Assembly: GCA_018303655.1 (NCBI GenBank)
Contig: JAGVXT010000008.1
Coordinates: forward strand, 1-39,453
DNA: 39,453 nt
Direction: 5' to 3'
From: Candidatus Woesearchaeota archaeon
GTDB lineage: Archaea; Nanobdellota; Nanobdellia; Woesearchaeales; GW2011-AR4
Both the position numbers and the translations under genes were made by a program. The notes beneath the pieces are model-generated. The model was not told the DNA's origin. It made no database searches and was given only the letters and a program-made list of their open reading frames with translations. Below, in pieces: positions 16,551-25,916 of the stretch (position 1 is its first letter; every line of letters starts with the position of its first letter).

Positions 16551-19500
16551 ATGAAATCCAAAATTAATGAAATAATCACAATATTTCTTATCCAGCTGGT
16601 ATTAACGCTGCCATTCTATACAGCGAATGTCTATGGACTTACAATTTCAAATATAAGAGTTACAAAAGTAAGCTCAAACTCCGCAACAATTGAATGGAGC
16701 ACTGATGAAATCTCGGACGGAAGGGTAAGGTACGGCCAGACAACTGCGCTTGGATTCACTCAAAGGCATGACAACTTTATCAGCAACCATACAATCACGG
16801 TATTCAACGGCATTAATTCAGATACACCATACTTTTTTGCAGTTGAATCAACTGATTTGAATGGAAACATCGCAATTGACAACAGGGCAAACAGCTTTTA
16901 CACATTCAAAACAACAGACATAACTCCGCCGCCTCAGGTAAATGGATTGAATTTAGTTTCAACAACGCCAAATTCCATATTTTTGTCGTGGAACAGTGTT
17001 AATATAGCAGATTTCAGCCATTATGTAATCTACAGGAACAGGATTCCGGTTGCAAATTTCATAACAAACAGCTTTAATGACACAAATTTGCAGTCCAACA
17101 CAAATTTTAATTATAAAATTTCGGCTGTTGACAACTCCGGTAATGAAGGCCCCCAGTCAGACACCTTAATAGCCTCAACATCGGCAATTGATTCAGCAAT
17201 TCCTGTGATAAGCAATTTAGAGGCTTTGCCATTGACAGATGCGGCAGCAAGAATAACATGGATCACAAATGAGAACTCAACAACAACAGTTCTTTATGGA
17301 GTTAACAAAACTGATAAAATAAAGAGCTCGGATGATTTAGTAACAAATCACAGCATTGTCATAGACAGCCTTGCCAAAGGCGCAAAGCACATTATAATTG
17401 CAAAATCATGCGACGCATCAAATAATTGCGCCAATTTCTCGCTGCAAAACTTTGTTGCAGGCAAGGAATTCAACTTGGCTGTGATAAACATTTCAATCCC
17501 AAGATTTGTTAACAGAAGAGTCATTGACCTTGTTGGCTCAGCTAAGCAATTTTCATCAATAACACTGTTTGTAAATAATATGAACATTCCAAAGAGAAGC
17601 CTGAGCAGCGCAGAAATTGATGCTTCTGGCAACTTTGTTTTCAGCAATATACAGCTTGAGCAGGATAACATCATAAGGGTGGATGTTGTCGATAAATTTG
17701 GAACTAAGCACCAAAAGCTTTTCGAGGTCAGCGTTGACACTGAAGACCCAACAATACAATTGAATGACATACCATCATTGACATCAAAAACAGAGCTTGC
17801 AATAAGCGGCGCTACAAACGAGCCCGGAAAAATAAATGTTTTTGTCGATGCAAATGTCAAGGAAATAACAACCCCTTCAAAAATTACAGGGCTGAATGCA
17901 GTAAAAGCTGGCCAGAACTCTATAGAATTAAACTGGGATGAGTCAAAAGACAAGGACTTCAGCCACTATGTTGTTTATCGCGAGAATGCAGGCCCGATTG
18001 CCCTCACAAAGCCAGCTAATTTCAATCTTTACATTGATGCTTTGGTTGACAGCGGAAGAAGCTACACTTACCAAGTTTCTGCTGTGAATATTCTTGGAAA
18101 AGAAGGCGAAAAATCAGAGCCTGTAACAGCGGCAACATTGCAGGGAGGCGCTATACTAAACCTTCAGACTCCTGAAGTCGATATCTTTGAAGACTTTAGA
18201 AAGCCCTTGATGGTTGTCAATGTAAGCAGCCCTTTTAGCTTTAGCATTAAGTTGAACAAAGGCGATGGAACATATTTGATAAAAATGATATTTGAAGACA
18301 GGGCCGGCAACAGTGTTGTTGTTGAAAAAAGCGTAACTCTTGACACAAAAATCCCTGAGGTAAAGATATTATCGCCGCCTTCAGGAGCTTTTATATTTGA
18401 GAATGTTGCAAACGAAATTGAAATTATTGGAAAAACAAAGCCAAATGCAAGAGTTCATTTATTTGTTGACAGAACCCCATTCAGTTTTTTTAACCAGACC
18501 CTTGAAGTAAGCGGATTGCCGAATGAAATTCAAAATCTGCCGGAAGCGCAGCTTGATGCAAAATGCCGCTCATCAGTTTCTGCATCATTCTGCAGGACAG
18601 GGGCTGATTTTTCAGTTGATGCAGATGCCCGGGGAGATTTCAAGTTTGAAAAGGTTGATTTGACGGTAATATTCGGAGGCGCAGGCAGATTAAGAGAAGT
18701 TCCTGTGGCAGAGTTTAGAGATACAATACTTAATCCTGAAGCCCAGGAATCCAAAAGAACAACGCTTGTTGTGATTGCCACTGACCAGGCTGGTTTGAGG
18801 GGAGTTGCAACACAGCAAATAAGGCTGGGGACATGCTGGAGCGGCAACCAGAGCTGGGACATAATTCCACTGACGCAATACCAGAGCCCTGTATTGTTGA
18901 GCGCCGAGAGGCTAAGAGACGGCGTAGAGACGCTTTACTTTTACTTTAATTATTCATACATAGGGCGCGGCACCAGCGCAAGAATAAGCACAATATCAAT
19001 AAGCAAGGCGTGCAGCACAAAAGAAACCCTTGATCCGAGGTTTAACATAAGCTGCCAGATAATGCCAGGTGGAAATAGTCCAAAGCTTCTTAACCCTCCT
19101 GACAACACAGTATCCTATTCAGCAATGACATTAAACAGATTTCCTGGAATGGAGCAATTCATGGAAGATGACTGGAAGAGCTTCTTCAAAGCTATAAACA
19201 ATGAATTAACAATTCCTCTGAAAGTTACAATAGCATACAAGCACGATACAGATAATGACGGCCAGATTGAATCAGAAGTGCAGACAACTTGCGAACAGGT
19301 TAGCTATGCGGTTGACAAAAGTATAATCGATCCAAGAAAAGTATTGCCTGACTGGCTTCTTTTTGATTTTGTTGATTTTCTTCAGAGCTCGATCGAAACA
19401 TTGACAAAACTGCAGGAGCAAATAAACACATTGCTTGAGTTTGTTGTTGTTGGATGTTTTGCTTCATTCGGGTTGAATATTGGCTTGCAAATATACAGGA

Positions 19501-22500
19501 GATGGACTGATTTCTGGGAGGAAAAAAAGTATGCGATTTCAAATGCACTTAAATTTAATGAAATAGTCGAAGCATTCAAGCTAGCGCAGAACACCGGAGG
19601 CAGCGAGGACGATTGCAAGCTGCTGATAAAGGACATAAAAGCCAAAAGAGGCAGCTTCAAATTAGCATATGTCAACGACATCGAGCTTAAGAAATGCTTT
19701 CCAGCGTCTGCTGCTGCATGGGAATCTGAAGCCAAAGTCTATTCATTAATGAGATGGAGCTGCGACAGGGTTTTCGGGCATGCAGCTCCTTCAAAATGGA
19801 CGGAAAACAGGGATGATACACAGCTGCTTGCAAAAATACAAAGTGGAGAAGGCTGCGCAGCAGACCAAAGCGTCAGGGGACAGCCATTGAGGCTGATCAA
19901 CTGCAAAAATGCCCAGCTTTCCGCTTATGGCGCAACGCCGGATCAATTTGGAATTGATGACAAGTGCTTTGAAGTCGAGTCAGGCACCAATAAGGCTTTG
20001 CTCACATTCGGCCAGCAGGTTGGAAACAGCAACATATACACAATAAACCACCTAAAAGGCTCCAGAAATATTGAAATACAATATGCAATAAGAAAAGATG
20101 AAACCAATTTCCTTGCATCGCAATCAAAAAGCTGCGCTGAGCTGTGCGGCGTGAAGAACACATTCAATCAGCAGCAAGTGGCATTTGCAGATTCTAAAAG
20201 CAACATTGTGCTGGCCAAGGACCCTAAAACAAAGAAACCAGATGAAGTTGGTTACACATGCACAACAGTAGACACATGCAGGTCATTTAATCAAAACAAG
20301 GAGATAATTGACGGAGATGGCAAAAAACACAAAATATCCTCAGCATTTACAATGGGATATACAAGCAAAATATCAAACGATAAAAATTCACCGCCTTGCT
20401 TTTACGCCAATGGAAAAAGCGAAAGTGTTGTAAGCGACTTGACTTCCCAAAGAGAAGAGTGCTGCTGCATCAATGCAAAAGAAACCAAGGAGGAAACCCA
20501 TTATTATGGCTACAAAGACACGGACATAACTACAGGAAAGCCGGTTCACGAGTCAAAAAAGCTCAATGCATTGGACATATCATATGCAGGACCCGAGAGC
20601 CTTGATGACATAAAATGGAGCTACCGCTACTCAAAGGAAAAATTCAAGGCTAAAGGTGAAGGAAGCCTTGAGCATAACCAATACCACCCGCAGCGATATA
20701 TTGAAGGAAGAGATGAATCAGCATGCTTTGGGCAGAACAACATATTTTACGATGGGTTTAAAACTGATGATGGAAATGTGCTTGCAGTAGATCCTTTCAA
20801 GGAGCATGTTGCTGCTTTCCAATGCATCAACCTTGGAGGCATAAACAACAGGATACAATTCCTGAAGAATTTGATGGCATCGTTGTCAACCTGCCTGATT
20901 CAGGTCAGGACAACCGGAAGAGGGGATGCAGGAGCTTGCAAGGAGGTGTTCACGCAATATTTATGCGGCGCAATATGGCAGGTGGTAAGGTCATTTGTAG
21001 ACAAATGCTCTCCGCTTGGATTCGGCGCAAAGCTTGACACTGATGATGAAGGCCTTGCAACATACCTAAGGGCAGGCTCCAGCAGCATTTTCCAAAGCCT
21101 GTCAGATGTTCAAAGAAGCGTTTCAGAGGAGTATGGAAATGCAAAGCTGAATGAGCTGCTTGGAACTGGAGAAGAAAGCATTTCAAGAAAAATATGCCTT
21201 GCCGCATTCGGCTATGACTGGGAATTCAATCTAAAAAATCTTGTTGATGCAGCATATGCGCAGCCATTTGCCACTTTGGTGCAGCCCATAACACGCTCAA
21301 GGGAATTTTTAACAGTTGATCCAGTCTCATTCAAGCCAAAATATGAATACAGGGCTTCATGGCTCATAAACCCAGGATGCGATTTTGAAAGATATAATGT
21401 TTTCCTGACTTGCGCTGGAAGAAAGCAACTGGACAAATATCCGAACAACATCAACTGCGGGGCATTGGGAGCGCCATCAATTGCCTACACCGGCCAATTG
21501 CCTGGAACAGGGCCATCTCTTGGGTACAGCCAATGCGACTGCATAAACCTGCCGGATGAAAAGCTTGGCCCGTTGGTTTTTTCAGGAAGGTTGAAGCAAA
21601 ATGTCTTGGAGGACAGGGCAATTGCCCCTCCAAAAATAGAAGAAGCAAATGTCAGATATGATCATCTTAAATTTGTTTTGATGCCTGACAGGAAAATCAG
21701 CGGCAATCTAAAGCAGAATTGCTTTCCTCAAGGCTATGAGGAAGGAATATTTTATTTCCCGCTAACTGACAAATCACCACAAGACATTTTTGACTGCAGG
21801 ATTGATATTTCAACAGGCACTTTGATTTGCGGAGAAGGCAAGGCATTTGCAACAAGAAAAGGAATTGCTTACTTTGCTGATCTAAGAGTTAGCGGAGCCG
21901 ATATAACTAAAGAAATCACAGCTAAATCAGGAGACTCTTTGGACATTGCAGCCTCAATCCAGAAAATAGGCAGTGACAAGTGCATTAAAGCGTCAATTGA
22001 TAATGTTGTGTTTGCAGTCGAAGGCGTAAAGTTGGATGGAGTCAACCAGTACCAGCTTGTATCACCTCCTTTGATAATTGGCCAAAAGGAAAGGATTGAA
22101 AAGCCTTCATTTGTTGATGTGTTTGTGAAAGAGTTGCCATCAAACCTGGAGGACTTTGCAATCAAGTTCAAATTTTATGATGTTGATAACAAAGGATTTA
22201 TTGATTTCACCAAAGATGAAGTGGATATTGATGATGAGGGAAGAGTGCACATAAGAAATTACAAGGGGTTTGACAAAGACGGGAAAATAACAATAGACAA
22301 GAAAGGAGTCAAGATACAGATTGTGAATGTTGCAATACCCAAAGACAGCGCCGGAAAGCCGCAGTTCACGGAAACTATAGGTGGCAAGGAATTCTGGATT
22401 GCGCAAGGTACAATAAGGATAAACAAGCCGGAGCAGACTGACACATCGCGGCAAACCCAATTAAGGGTTTTAAAGCTTGAATTATTCCACATAAAAGATG

Positions 22501-23030
22501 ACAGGGAATCTTACAGCACCCCTGATGACTGCAACCTGCAAGATCCTGTTTTCTATCCTGACAAGCCGCAGGAAAGAAAAGTGAACATCAGGCTGGAGCA
22601 GTCGCTTCCTAAAGAGCTTCTTTCGCAGGATGAAAAAGTTGTGTTTTCACCAGCATTGGCTAAGAAAGGGCAACCAGTTGCAATATCTGTAAATTTTGTC
22701 AACCCATCGCAAATTGACAGCGTTGTATTTTCATACATAACTCCTGACGGTTCAAGTGAAAAGGCGCTATTGGAAAGAAACTTCAAAGGCGCATTTTCAG
22801 CTACCATGCCAACTGACGGACTGAAACTGGCAGGAGAGGTGAAAGGCAAACTGGCGATAGCTTACAAAGACCAAACCATAAAAGAAAAGGATGCCTCATT
22901 TGAAGTCCAGTGCGGCGATGAAAGAGGCTATGGCATTTGCGACAAGACAGGAAGTGGTTTCTGCAAATCAGGAAGCGCAACCATAACAAACGGCTTGGAG
23001 TGCGCGCCTCCTTTAGGAATGCCGACTTAA
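16551..23030 (+). CDS. Giant FN3-rich surface protein, 2159 aa
   Basis: Secreted or membrane-anchored protein. Signal peptide at about 1-30, closely similar to that of the 1033-aa protein. At least four fibronectin type III-like domains fill roughly residues 30-530: SATIEWSTDE...RVRYG, SIFLSWNSV...FSHYVIYRN, ARITWITNENSTTTVLYG, SIELNWDES...FSHYVVYREN. More beta domains follow to about 900. A hydrophobic helix lies near 960-982 (VVVGCFASFGLNIGLQIY). The Cys-rich middle contains a block (about 1420-1490) resembling the CLPGI...ACEDQKAYATCKY block of the 1033-aa protein. The tail carries further beta domains and a final Cys cluster. The frame is unbroken over 6.4 kb. Likely adhesin or surface-fibre component (inference). 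Ends 6 bases before the six-helix protein gene. Confidence 0.85.
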   Translation: MKSKINEIITIFLIQLVLTLPFYTANVYGLTISNIRVTKVSSNSATIEWSTDEISDGRVRYGQTTALGFTQRHDNFISNHTITVFNGINSDTPYFFAVESTDLNGNIAIDNRANSFYTFKTTDITPPPQVNGLNLVSTTPNSIFLSWNSVNIADFSHYVIYRNRIPVANFITNSFNDTNLQSNTNFNYKISAVDNSGNEGPQSDTLIASTSAIDSAIPVISNLEALPLTDAAARITWITNENSTTTVLYGVNKTDKIKSSDDLVTNHSIVIDSLAKGAKHIIIAKSCDASNNCANFSLQNFVAGKEFNLAVINISIPRFVNRRVIDLVGSAKQFSSITLFVNNMNIPKRSLSSAEIDASGNFVFSNIQLEQDNIIRVDVVDKFGTKHQKLFEVSVDTEDPTIQLNDIPSLTSKTELAISGATNEPGKINVFVDANVKEITTPSKITGLNAVKAGQNSIELNWDESKDKDFSHYVVYRENAGPIALTKPANFNLYIDALVDSGRSYTYQVSAVNILGKEGEKSEPVTAATLQGGAILNLQTPEVDIFEDFRKPLMVVNVSSPFSFSIKLNKGDGTYLIKMIFEDRAGNSVVVEKSVTLDTKIPEVKILSPPSGAFIFENVANEIEIIGKTKPNARVHLFVDRTPFSFFNQTLEVSGLPNEIQNLPEAQLDAKCRSSVSASFCRTGADFSVDADARGDFKFEKVDLTVIFGGAGRLREVPVAEFRDTILNPEAQESKRTTLVVIATDQAGLRGVATQQIRLGTCWSGNQSWDIIPLTQYQSPVLLSAERLRDGVETLYFYFNYSYIGRGTSARISTISISKACSTKETLDPRFNISCQIMPGGNSPKLLNPPDNTVSYSAMTLNRFPGMEQFMEDDWKSFFKAINNELTIPLKVTIAYKHDTDNDGQIESEVQTTCEQVSYAVDKSIIDPRKVLPDWLLFDFVDFLQSSIETLTKLQEQINTLLEFVVVGCFASFGLNIGLQIYRRWTDFWEEKKYAISNALKFNEIVEAFKLAQNTGGSEDDCKLLIKDIKAKRGSFKLAYVNDIELKKCFPASAAAWESEAKVYSLMRWSCDRVFGHAAPSKWTENRDDTQLLAKIQSGEGCAADQSVRGQPLRLINCKNAQLSAYGATPDQFGIDDKCFEVESGTNKALLTFGQQVGNSNIYTINHLKGSRNIEIQYAIRKDETNFLASQSKSCAELCGVKNTFNQQQVAFADSKSNIVLAKDPKTKKPDEVGYTCTTVDTCRSFNQNKEIIDGDGKKHKISSAFTMGYTSKISNDKNSPPCFYANGKSESVVSDLTSQREECCCINAKETKEETHYYGYKDTDITTGKPVHESKKLNALDISYAGPESLDDIKWSYRYSKEKFKAKGEGSLEHNQYHPQRYIEGRDESACFGQNNIFYDGFKTDDGNVLAVDPFKEHVAAFQCINLGGINNRIQFLKNLMASLSTCLIQVRTTGRGDAGACKEVFTQYLCGAIWQVVRSFVDKCSPLGFGAKLDTDDEGLATYLRAGSSSIFQSLSDVQRSVSEEYGNAKLNELLGTGEESISRKICLAAFGYDWEFNLKNLVDAAYAQPFATLVQPITRSREFLTVDPVSFKPKYEYRASWLINPGCDFERYNVFLTCAGRKQLDKYPNNINCGALGAPSIAYTGQLPGTGPSLGYSQCDCINLPDEKLGPLVFSGRLKQNVLEDRAIAPPKIEEANVRYDHLKFVLMPDRKISGNLKQNCFPQGYEEGIFYFPLTDKSPQDIFDCRIDISTGTLICGEGKAFATRKGIAYFADLRVSGADITKEITAKSGDSLDIAASIQKIGSDKCIKASIDNVVFAVEGVKLDGVNQYQLVSPPLIIGQKERIEKPSFVDVFVKELPSNLEDFAIKFKFYDVDNKGFIDFTKDEVDIDDEGRVHIRNYKGFDKDGKITIDKKGVKIQIVNVAIPKDSAGKPQFTETIGGKEFWIAQGTIRINKPEQTDTSRQTQLRVLKLELFHIKDDRESYSTPDDCNLQDPVFYPDKPQERKVNIRLEQSLPKELLSQDEKVVFSPALAKKGQPVAISVNFVNPSQIDSVVFSYITPDGSSEKALLERNFKGAFSATMPTDGLKLAGEVKGKLAIAYKDQTIKEKDASFEVQCGDERGYGICDKTGSGFCKSGSATITNGLECAPPLGMPT

Positions 23031-23036
23031 TAAAAA

Positions 23037-23873
23037 ATGCAATCCAAAAACATCATCTTCAACTCTTTAAGAGAGTCCTTTTCAATAATCTGGAAAAACA
23101 AATTATTGTTTTTGTCATTGTTTATTCTGCAAATTGCCTTTTTTGTTGTTTTTTCAGCTGTAAATATAAAATACCAGACAAAAATACTGGAAAACACAAA
23201 AGCAATCACTGATTATCTAAGCCAGCAGAAGCTTGATGAGGCATCTGCAACAGATGCAATACTGCAGCAAAAAAACATTCTTGGCGATGATCCGCTTATG
23301 ATAAGCGAAAATTTTGATGAAATAGTAAAAAATTTCAGGTTATATTTGGGTTACGTTTTCATATTGTTGATCTTTTTTATTTCTATTGCGTGGGCAATAA
23401 CGTACAGATTGCTCAAAAAAACCAGTCTAAGACAATTGACAAACATATTTTTAAAAAATATCGTAATTTTATTGTTTTATCTGGGGCTTATTTTCACATT
23501 TTTCTTTTTATTGCTGAATGTTTCAATAACCCAGCTCGCAGAACAGAGCTCTATGCTATTCGCCAAATACTCCACCTTTCTTATTGTTTCAATAATCCTG
23601 GCTTATTTCATGTTTATTTCCATAGCCATTGCAAATCACATAAAATTAAAAAACATTGTGCAGAAAACATTAAGCATTGGCATCAGGAAAGCGCACTATG
23701 TTTTATCCGTTTATTTTATTAATATATTTTTATTGTTTATTTCAATGAGCTTATTATATTATTTTATTGAAAAGAATCCCTTTATTTTATTGCTGTCACT
23801 AATCTTGTTTGTTTTCAGCTTTGTTTTCGGAAGAATATTGATTATTAATGTGGTTGAGAAGTTGAAAGCCTGA
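23037..23873 (+). CDS. Six-helix membrane protein (module 2), 278 aa
   Basis: Unrecognised. Hydrophobic segments at about 24-44, 102-122, 138-160, 178-200, 222-240 and 246-268; a charged loop of about 57 residues separates helices 1 and 2. Same layout and same module position as the 254-aa protein at 13263-14027. It follows the giant gene by 6 bases and converges with the next gene, leaving a single base between stop codons. Confidence 0.75.
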   Translation: MQSKNIIFNSLRESFSIIWKNKLLFLSLFILQIAFFVVFSAVNIKYQTKILENTKAITDYLSQQKLDEASATDAILQQKNILGDDPLMISENFDEIVKNFRLYLGYVFILLIFFISIAWAITYRLLKKTSLRQLTNIFLKNIVILLFYLGLIFTFFFLLLNVSITQLAEQSSMLFAKYSTFLIVSIILAYFMFISIAIANHIKLKNIVQKTLSIGIRKAHYVLSVYFINIFLLFISMSLLYYFIEKNPFILLLSLILFVFSFVFGRILIINVVEKLKA

Positions 23874-23874
23874 T

Positions 23875-25029
23875 TTATGCAGGCGCTTCTGATTCCCGGG
23901 GTGCTTCTGACTGCTTTTCTTTTCTGTCAGGCTCAGGTTCCATAGCCTCTTTGCTATCCATATACTTTATTGAATGCCTTGCAAGCTGCGCGCTTATGTA
24001 CTCTGTTTTATCAACTCCTAACTCTTCTGCTTCCTGCTCCAGTGTTTCTATCAATTTTTCCAGACCTGCTCTTTTTCCATACCTTTGGGGAGTTGTTTCA
24101 GCATCAAGCCTTTTGACTGCAGCAAGCTTTTGGTACTTTCTTTTTAATTCGGTTTTTTTTGGATCTCCGTCAGCTCCTTTTGCAAGCCTTTCATAGTGCC
24201 TTGCAACAAGCTCTTTTGCTGCAATTTCTATGCCAATTGAGTCACCGTCCTTGTCAATATCCCCCCTCCAGATGTGGGCAATCTCTTCTGCCAAAATTGA
24301 ATTCAGCAAATCTTCCGGCTTGACTCCCAAAAATTTTGAGTCTCTTACGATTTTAGAGTAAGCATCCCCAGCAGCTTCCAGTATCACTTTTCCATGAAGG
24401 CGGCTTACGCCATATATTGCGCTTTCCGGCAGATTCCCGGTGCCGGCATACCAAATATCTTCCGGTGAAAGCCCTGACGAGTTTAAATACGAAGCCAATT
24501 CTTTTCCGTCATGGGTTCTCAAATAATTAGCCAGTTTCTGCTTGACAGATGACTGTATTCTGGAAATTCCGGTTCCGAGCAGATTATTTGGCCCCTTGAC
24601 ATAAGTTTCTGTGACATATTTTGGAATGGGAGTGTCTCTTTTGTCAAATTGCGCCTTTCTTTCGCCAAGGCTTGTAATTACAGCAGATCCTTTTTCAAGC
24701 ATTATAGGCTTGTTCCATTCCCTGTTTGGGTAATTTTCATTTCCATATCGTACCCATCTTCCAAAATAATAATCATCAATCTGGGTTACAGGGCCGTTTC
24801 TGAGATAGTCCCTCATTGGCGTTGGAAACTTATTGTTGGATGTCATAGTAACTGCTTCTCCATTTCTGAAAAGCACAGTGTTTGAAGCATGCCCGTAAGA
24901 GCCGACAGTTGGGGCTTCGCCTTGCATTGATTTATGTTCTTCAGGTGCAATTTTTTTAGCCTGAACACTAACAGAAGATGGCGGCCTGATGTATACATGG
25001 CTTAAAACACGATAGCTTGGCAATGGCAT
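23875..25029 (-). CDS. Unknown soluble protein, 384 aa
   Basis: No family recognised. No signal peptide or membrane helix. The N-terminal half is rich in aromatic and Gly residues (DYYFGRWVRYGNENYPNREW). The middle contains LAEEIAHIWRGDIDKDGDS at about 248-266, where EExxH and an Asp-rich loop might bind metal but do not match a named zincin. The C-terminal third is charged and helical, ending in a Glu/Pro tail. It is transcribed leftward, downstream of the next gene with a T-rich tract in between. The open frame and codon use look genuine. Confidence 0.7.
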   Translation of the reverse strand: MPLPSYRVLSHVYIRPPSSVSVQAKKIAPEEHKSMQGEAPTVGSYGHASNTVLFRNGEAVTMTSNNKFPTPMRDYLRNGPVTQIDDYYFGRWVRYGNENYPNREWNKPIMLEKGSAVITSLGERKAQFDKRDTPIPKYVTETYVKGPNNLLGTGISRIQSSVKQKLANYLRTHDGKELASYLNSSGLSPEDIWYAGTGNLPESAIYGVSRLHGKVILEAAGDAYSKIVRDSKFLGVKPEDLLNSILAEEIAHIWRGDIDKDGDSIGIEIAAKELVARHYERLAKGADGDPKKTELKRKYQKLAAVKRLDAETTPQRYGKRAGLEKLIETLEQEAEELGVDKTEYISAQLARHSIKYMDSKEAMEPEPDRKEKQSEAPRESEAPA

Positions 25030-25059
25030 TTTGGTTTATAGTGTTACTTGTAAGATTAA

Positions 25060-25093
25060 AGAAAAAATAAAAAATTAGAAAGAAAAATAAAAA
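25060..25093 (-). terminator. T-rich terminator between two leftward genes
   Basis: On the minus strand the spacer reads as a series of T4-T6 runs, the typical archaeal termination signal, right after the 184-aa gene's stop. Confidence 0.5.
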
Positions 25094-25101
25094 GTTAATA
25101 T

Positions 25102-25656
25102 TTATTTATAAGCATCCTGTGTTGCGTAGATTTGCGCCAAAGATTGAACCGCAGCACCTGGATTTGAGGCTACTTTAGCAACGTTTCCATCTCCTAACAC
25201 TTTTGCTATGTGTTTATAGGTGCCAAGCTGTACATCTGAAGGCTGTTCTCTTATCTTATTAAGCAAACTGGTTAACTTGTTTGCTTGTGCCTCATAAGCT
25301 TGATTAAATAATCTTAAAACCTCTGCCCTGTTGCCTTGTTTAATTGCAGCCTTTACTTGTCCAAAAGCTTGCTCGCTTACAAGACCTAACCAGCCTCTCA
25401 TTAAGTTGCCATACCATGTTGGACCATTTGCATTTTTTAAATCGCTGGCACCCCACAATGAGCTGACATATTTTGTGGCAACATCATTAAATGAATCCTC
25501 AAGTTTAGCTTCAGCTACTGGTTTGCCATCGTACTTTGCAAAGAATTGAGGTTCAACCCTTTCTAAATCAGATTTGATGTGTTGCAGAGAAGCACCTGGC
25601 TTTACCTCTGCTCTAACCTGTTCAAACAATATTTCGTCTAAAGTTTTTTCTGTCAT
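25102..25656 (-). CDS. Unknown helical soluble protein, about 184 aa
   Basis: No family recognised. Mostly alpha-helical and charged, no membrane helix. The start was set at the ATG of MTEKTLDEIL because a Shine-Dalgarno-like GGGGTGG lies about 10 bases upstream. An ATG nine codons earlier (25683) is an alternative that would be almost leaderless from the proximal TATA box. Two tandem BRE/TATA elements lie upstream on the minus strand. Functional link with the following 384-aa gene is only positional. Confidence 0.7.
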   Translation of the reverse strand: MTEKTLDEILFEQVRAEVKPGASLQHIKSDLERVEPQFFAKYDGKPVAEAKLEDSFNDVATKYVSSLWGASDLKNANGPTWYGNLMRGWLGLVSEQAFGQVKAAIKQGNRAEVLRLFNQAYEAQANKLTSLLNKIREQPSDVQLGTYKHIAKVLGDGNVAKVASNPGAAVQSLAQIYATQDAYK

Positions 25657-25707
25657 TTTCCTTTTCCACCCCTCTTTATTCATTTATTACTACTTTCTAA
25701 TAACAAC

Positions 25708-25817
25708 ACTTATATTTAAACTTTTCGCTTCTGGAGTATATACTTTGTTTCACCCCAAGAATAGCTTATTTGTTACTACTAGTAAATAATGAAACTTATA
25801 TATAAACCTTTCGTTTT
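25708..25817 (-). promoter_or_regulatory. Two near-identical tandem BRE/TATA promoters
   Basis: On the minus strand, CGAAAAGTTTAAATATAAGT (25708-25727) and ACGAAAGGTTTATATATAAGT (about 25794-25814) each join a CGAAA BRE to a TATA box; the underlying 23-bp units differ at three positions. The proximal one predicts transcription from about 25690. Part of a roughly 260-base gene-free stretch (25657-25916). Confidence 0.6.
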
Positions 25818-25836
25818 CATATACCGATATCATTTA

Positions 25837-25856
25837 TTTTCCATATAGAAAATATT
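25837..25856. promoter_or_regulatory. Operator-like palindrome
   Basis: TATTTTC-CATATA-GAAAATA, 7-bp perfect arms, between the divergent promoters of the 184-aa gene and the nucleotidyltransferase gene. Role inferred from position. Confidence 0.35.
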
Positions 25857-25877
25857 AATCAAAAACAAAGGCAAAGA

Positions 25878-25887
25878 TTTATAAATA
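25878..25887 (+). promoter_or_regulatory. TATA box of the nucleotidyltransferase-like gene
   Basis: TTTATAAATA centred about 34 bases before ATG 25917. A G5 run (25908-25912) ahead of the ATG may act as a weak Shine-Dalgarno. Confidence 0.5.
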
Positions 25888-25916
25888 GATTAAAGTTTAC
25901 AGGTTTTGGGGGTTTT

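Noticed and set aside
17348-17953. Minus-strand open frame of 201 codons in the giant FN3 gene
   Set aside because: Antisense shadow of a clear FN3 region with no motif or start signals.
23875-25029. Zinc metalloprotease
   Set aside because: LAEEIAH is not HEXXH or HXXEH and no second ligand motif is clear.
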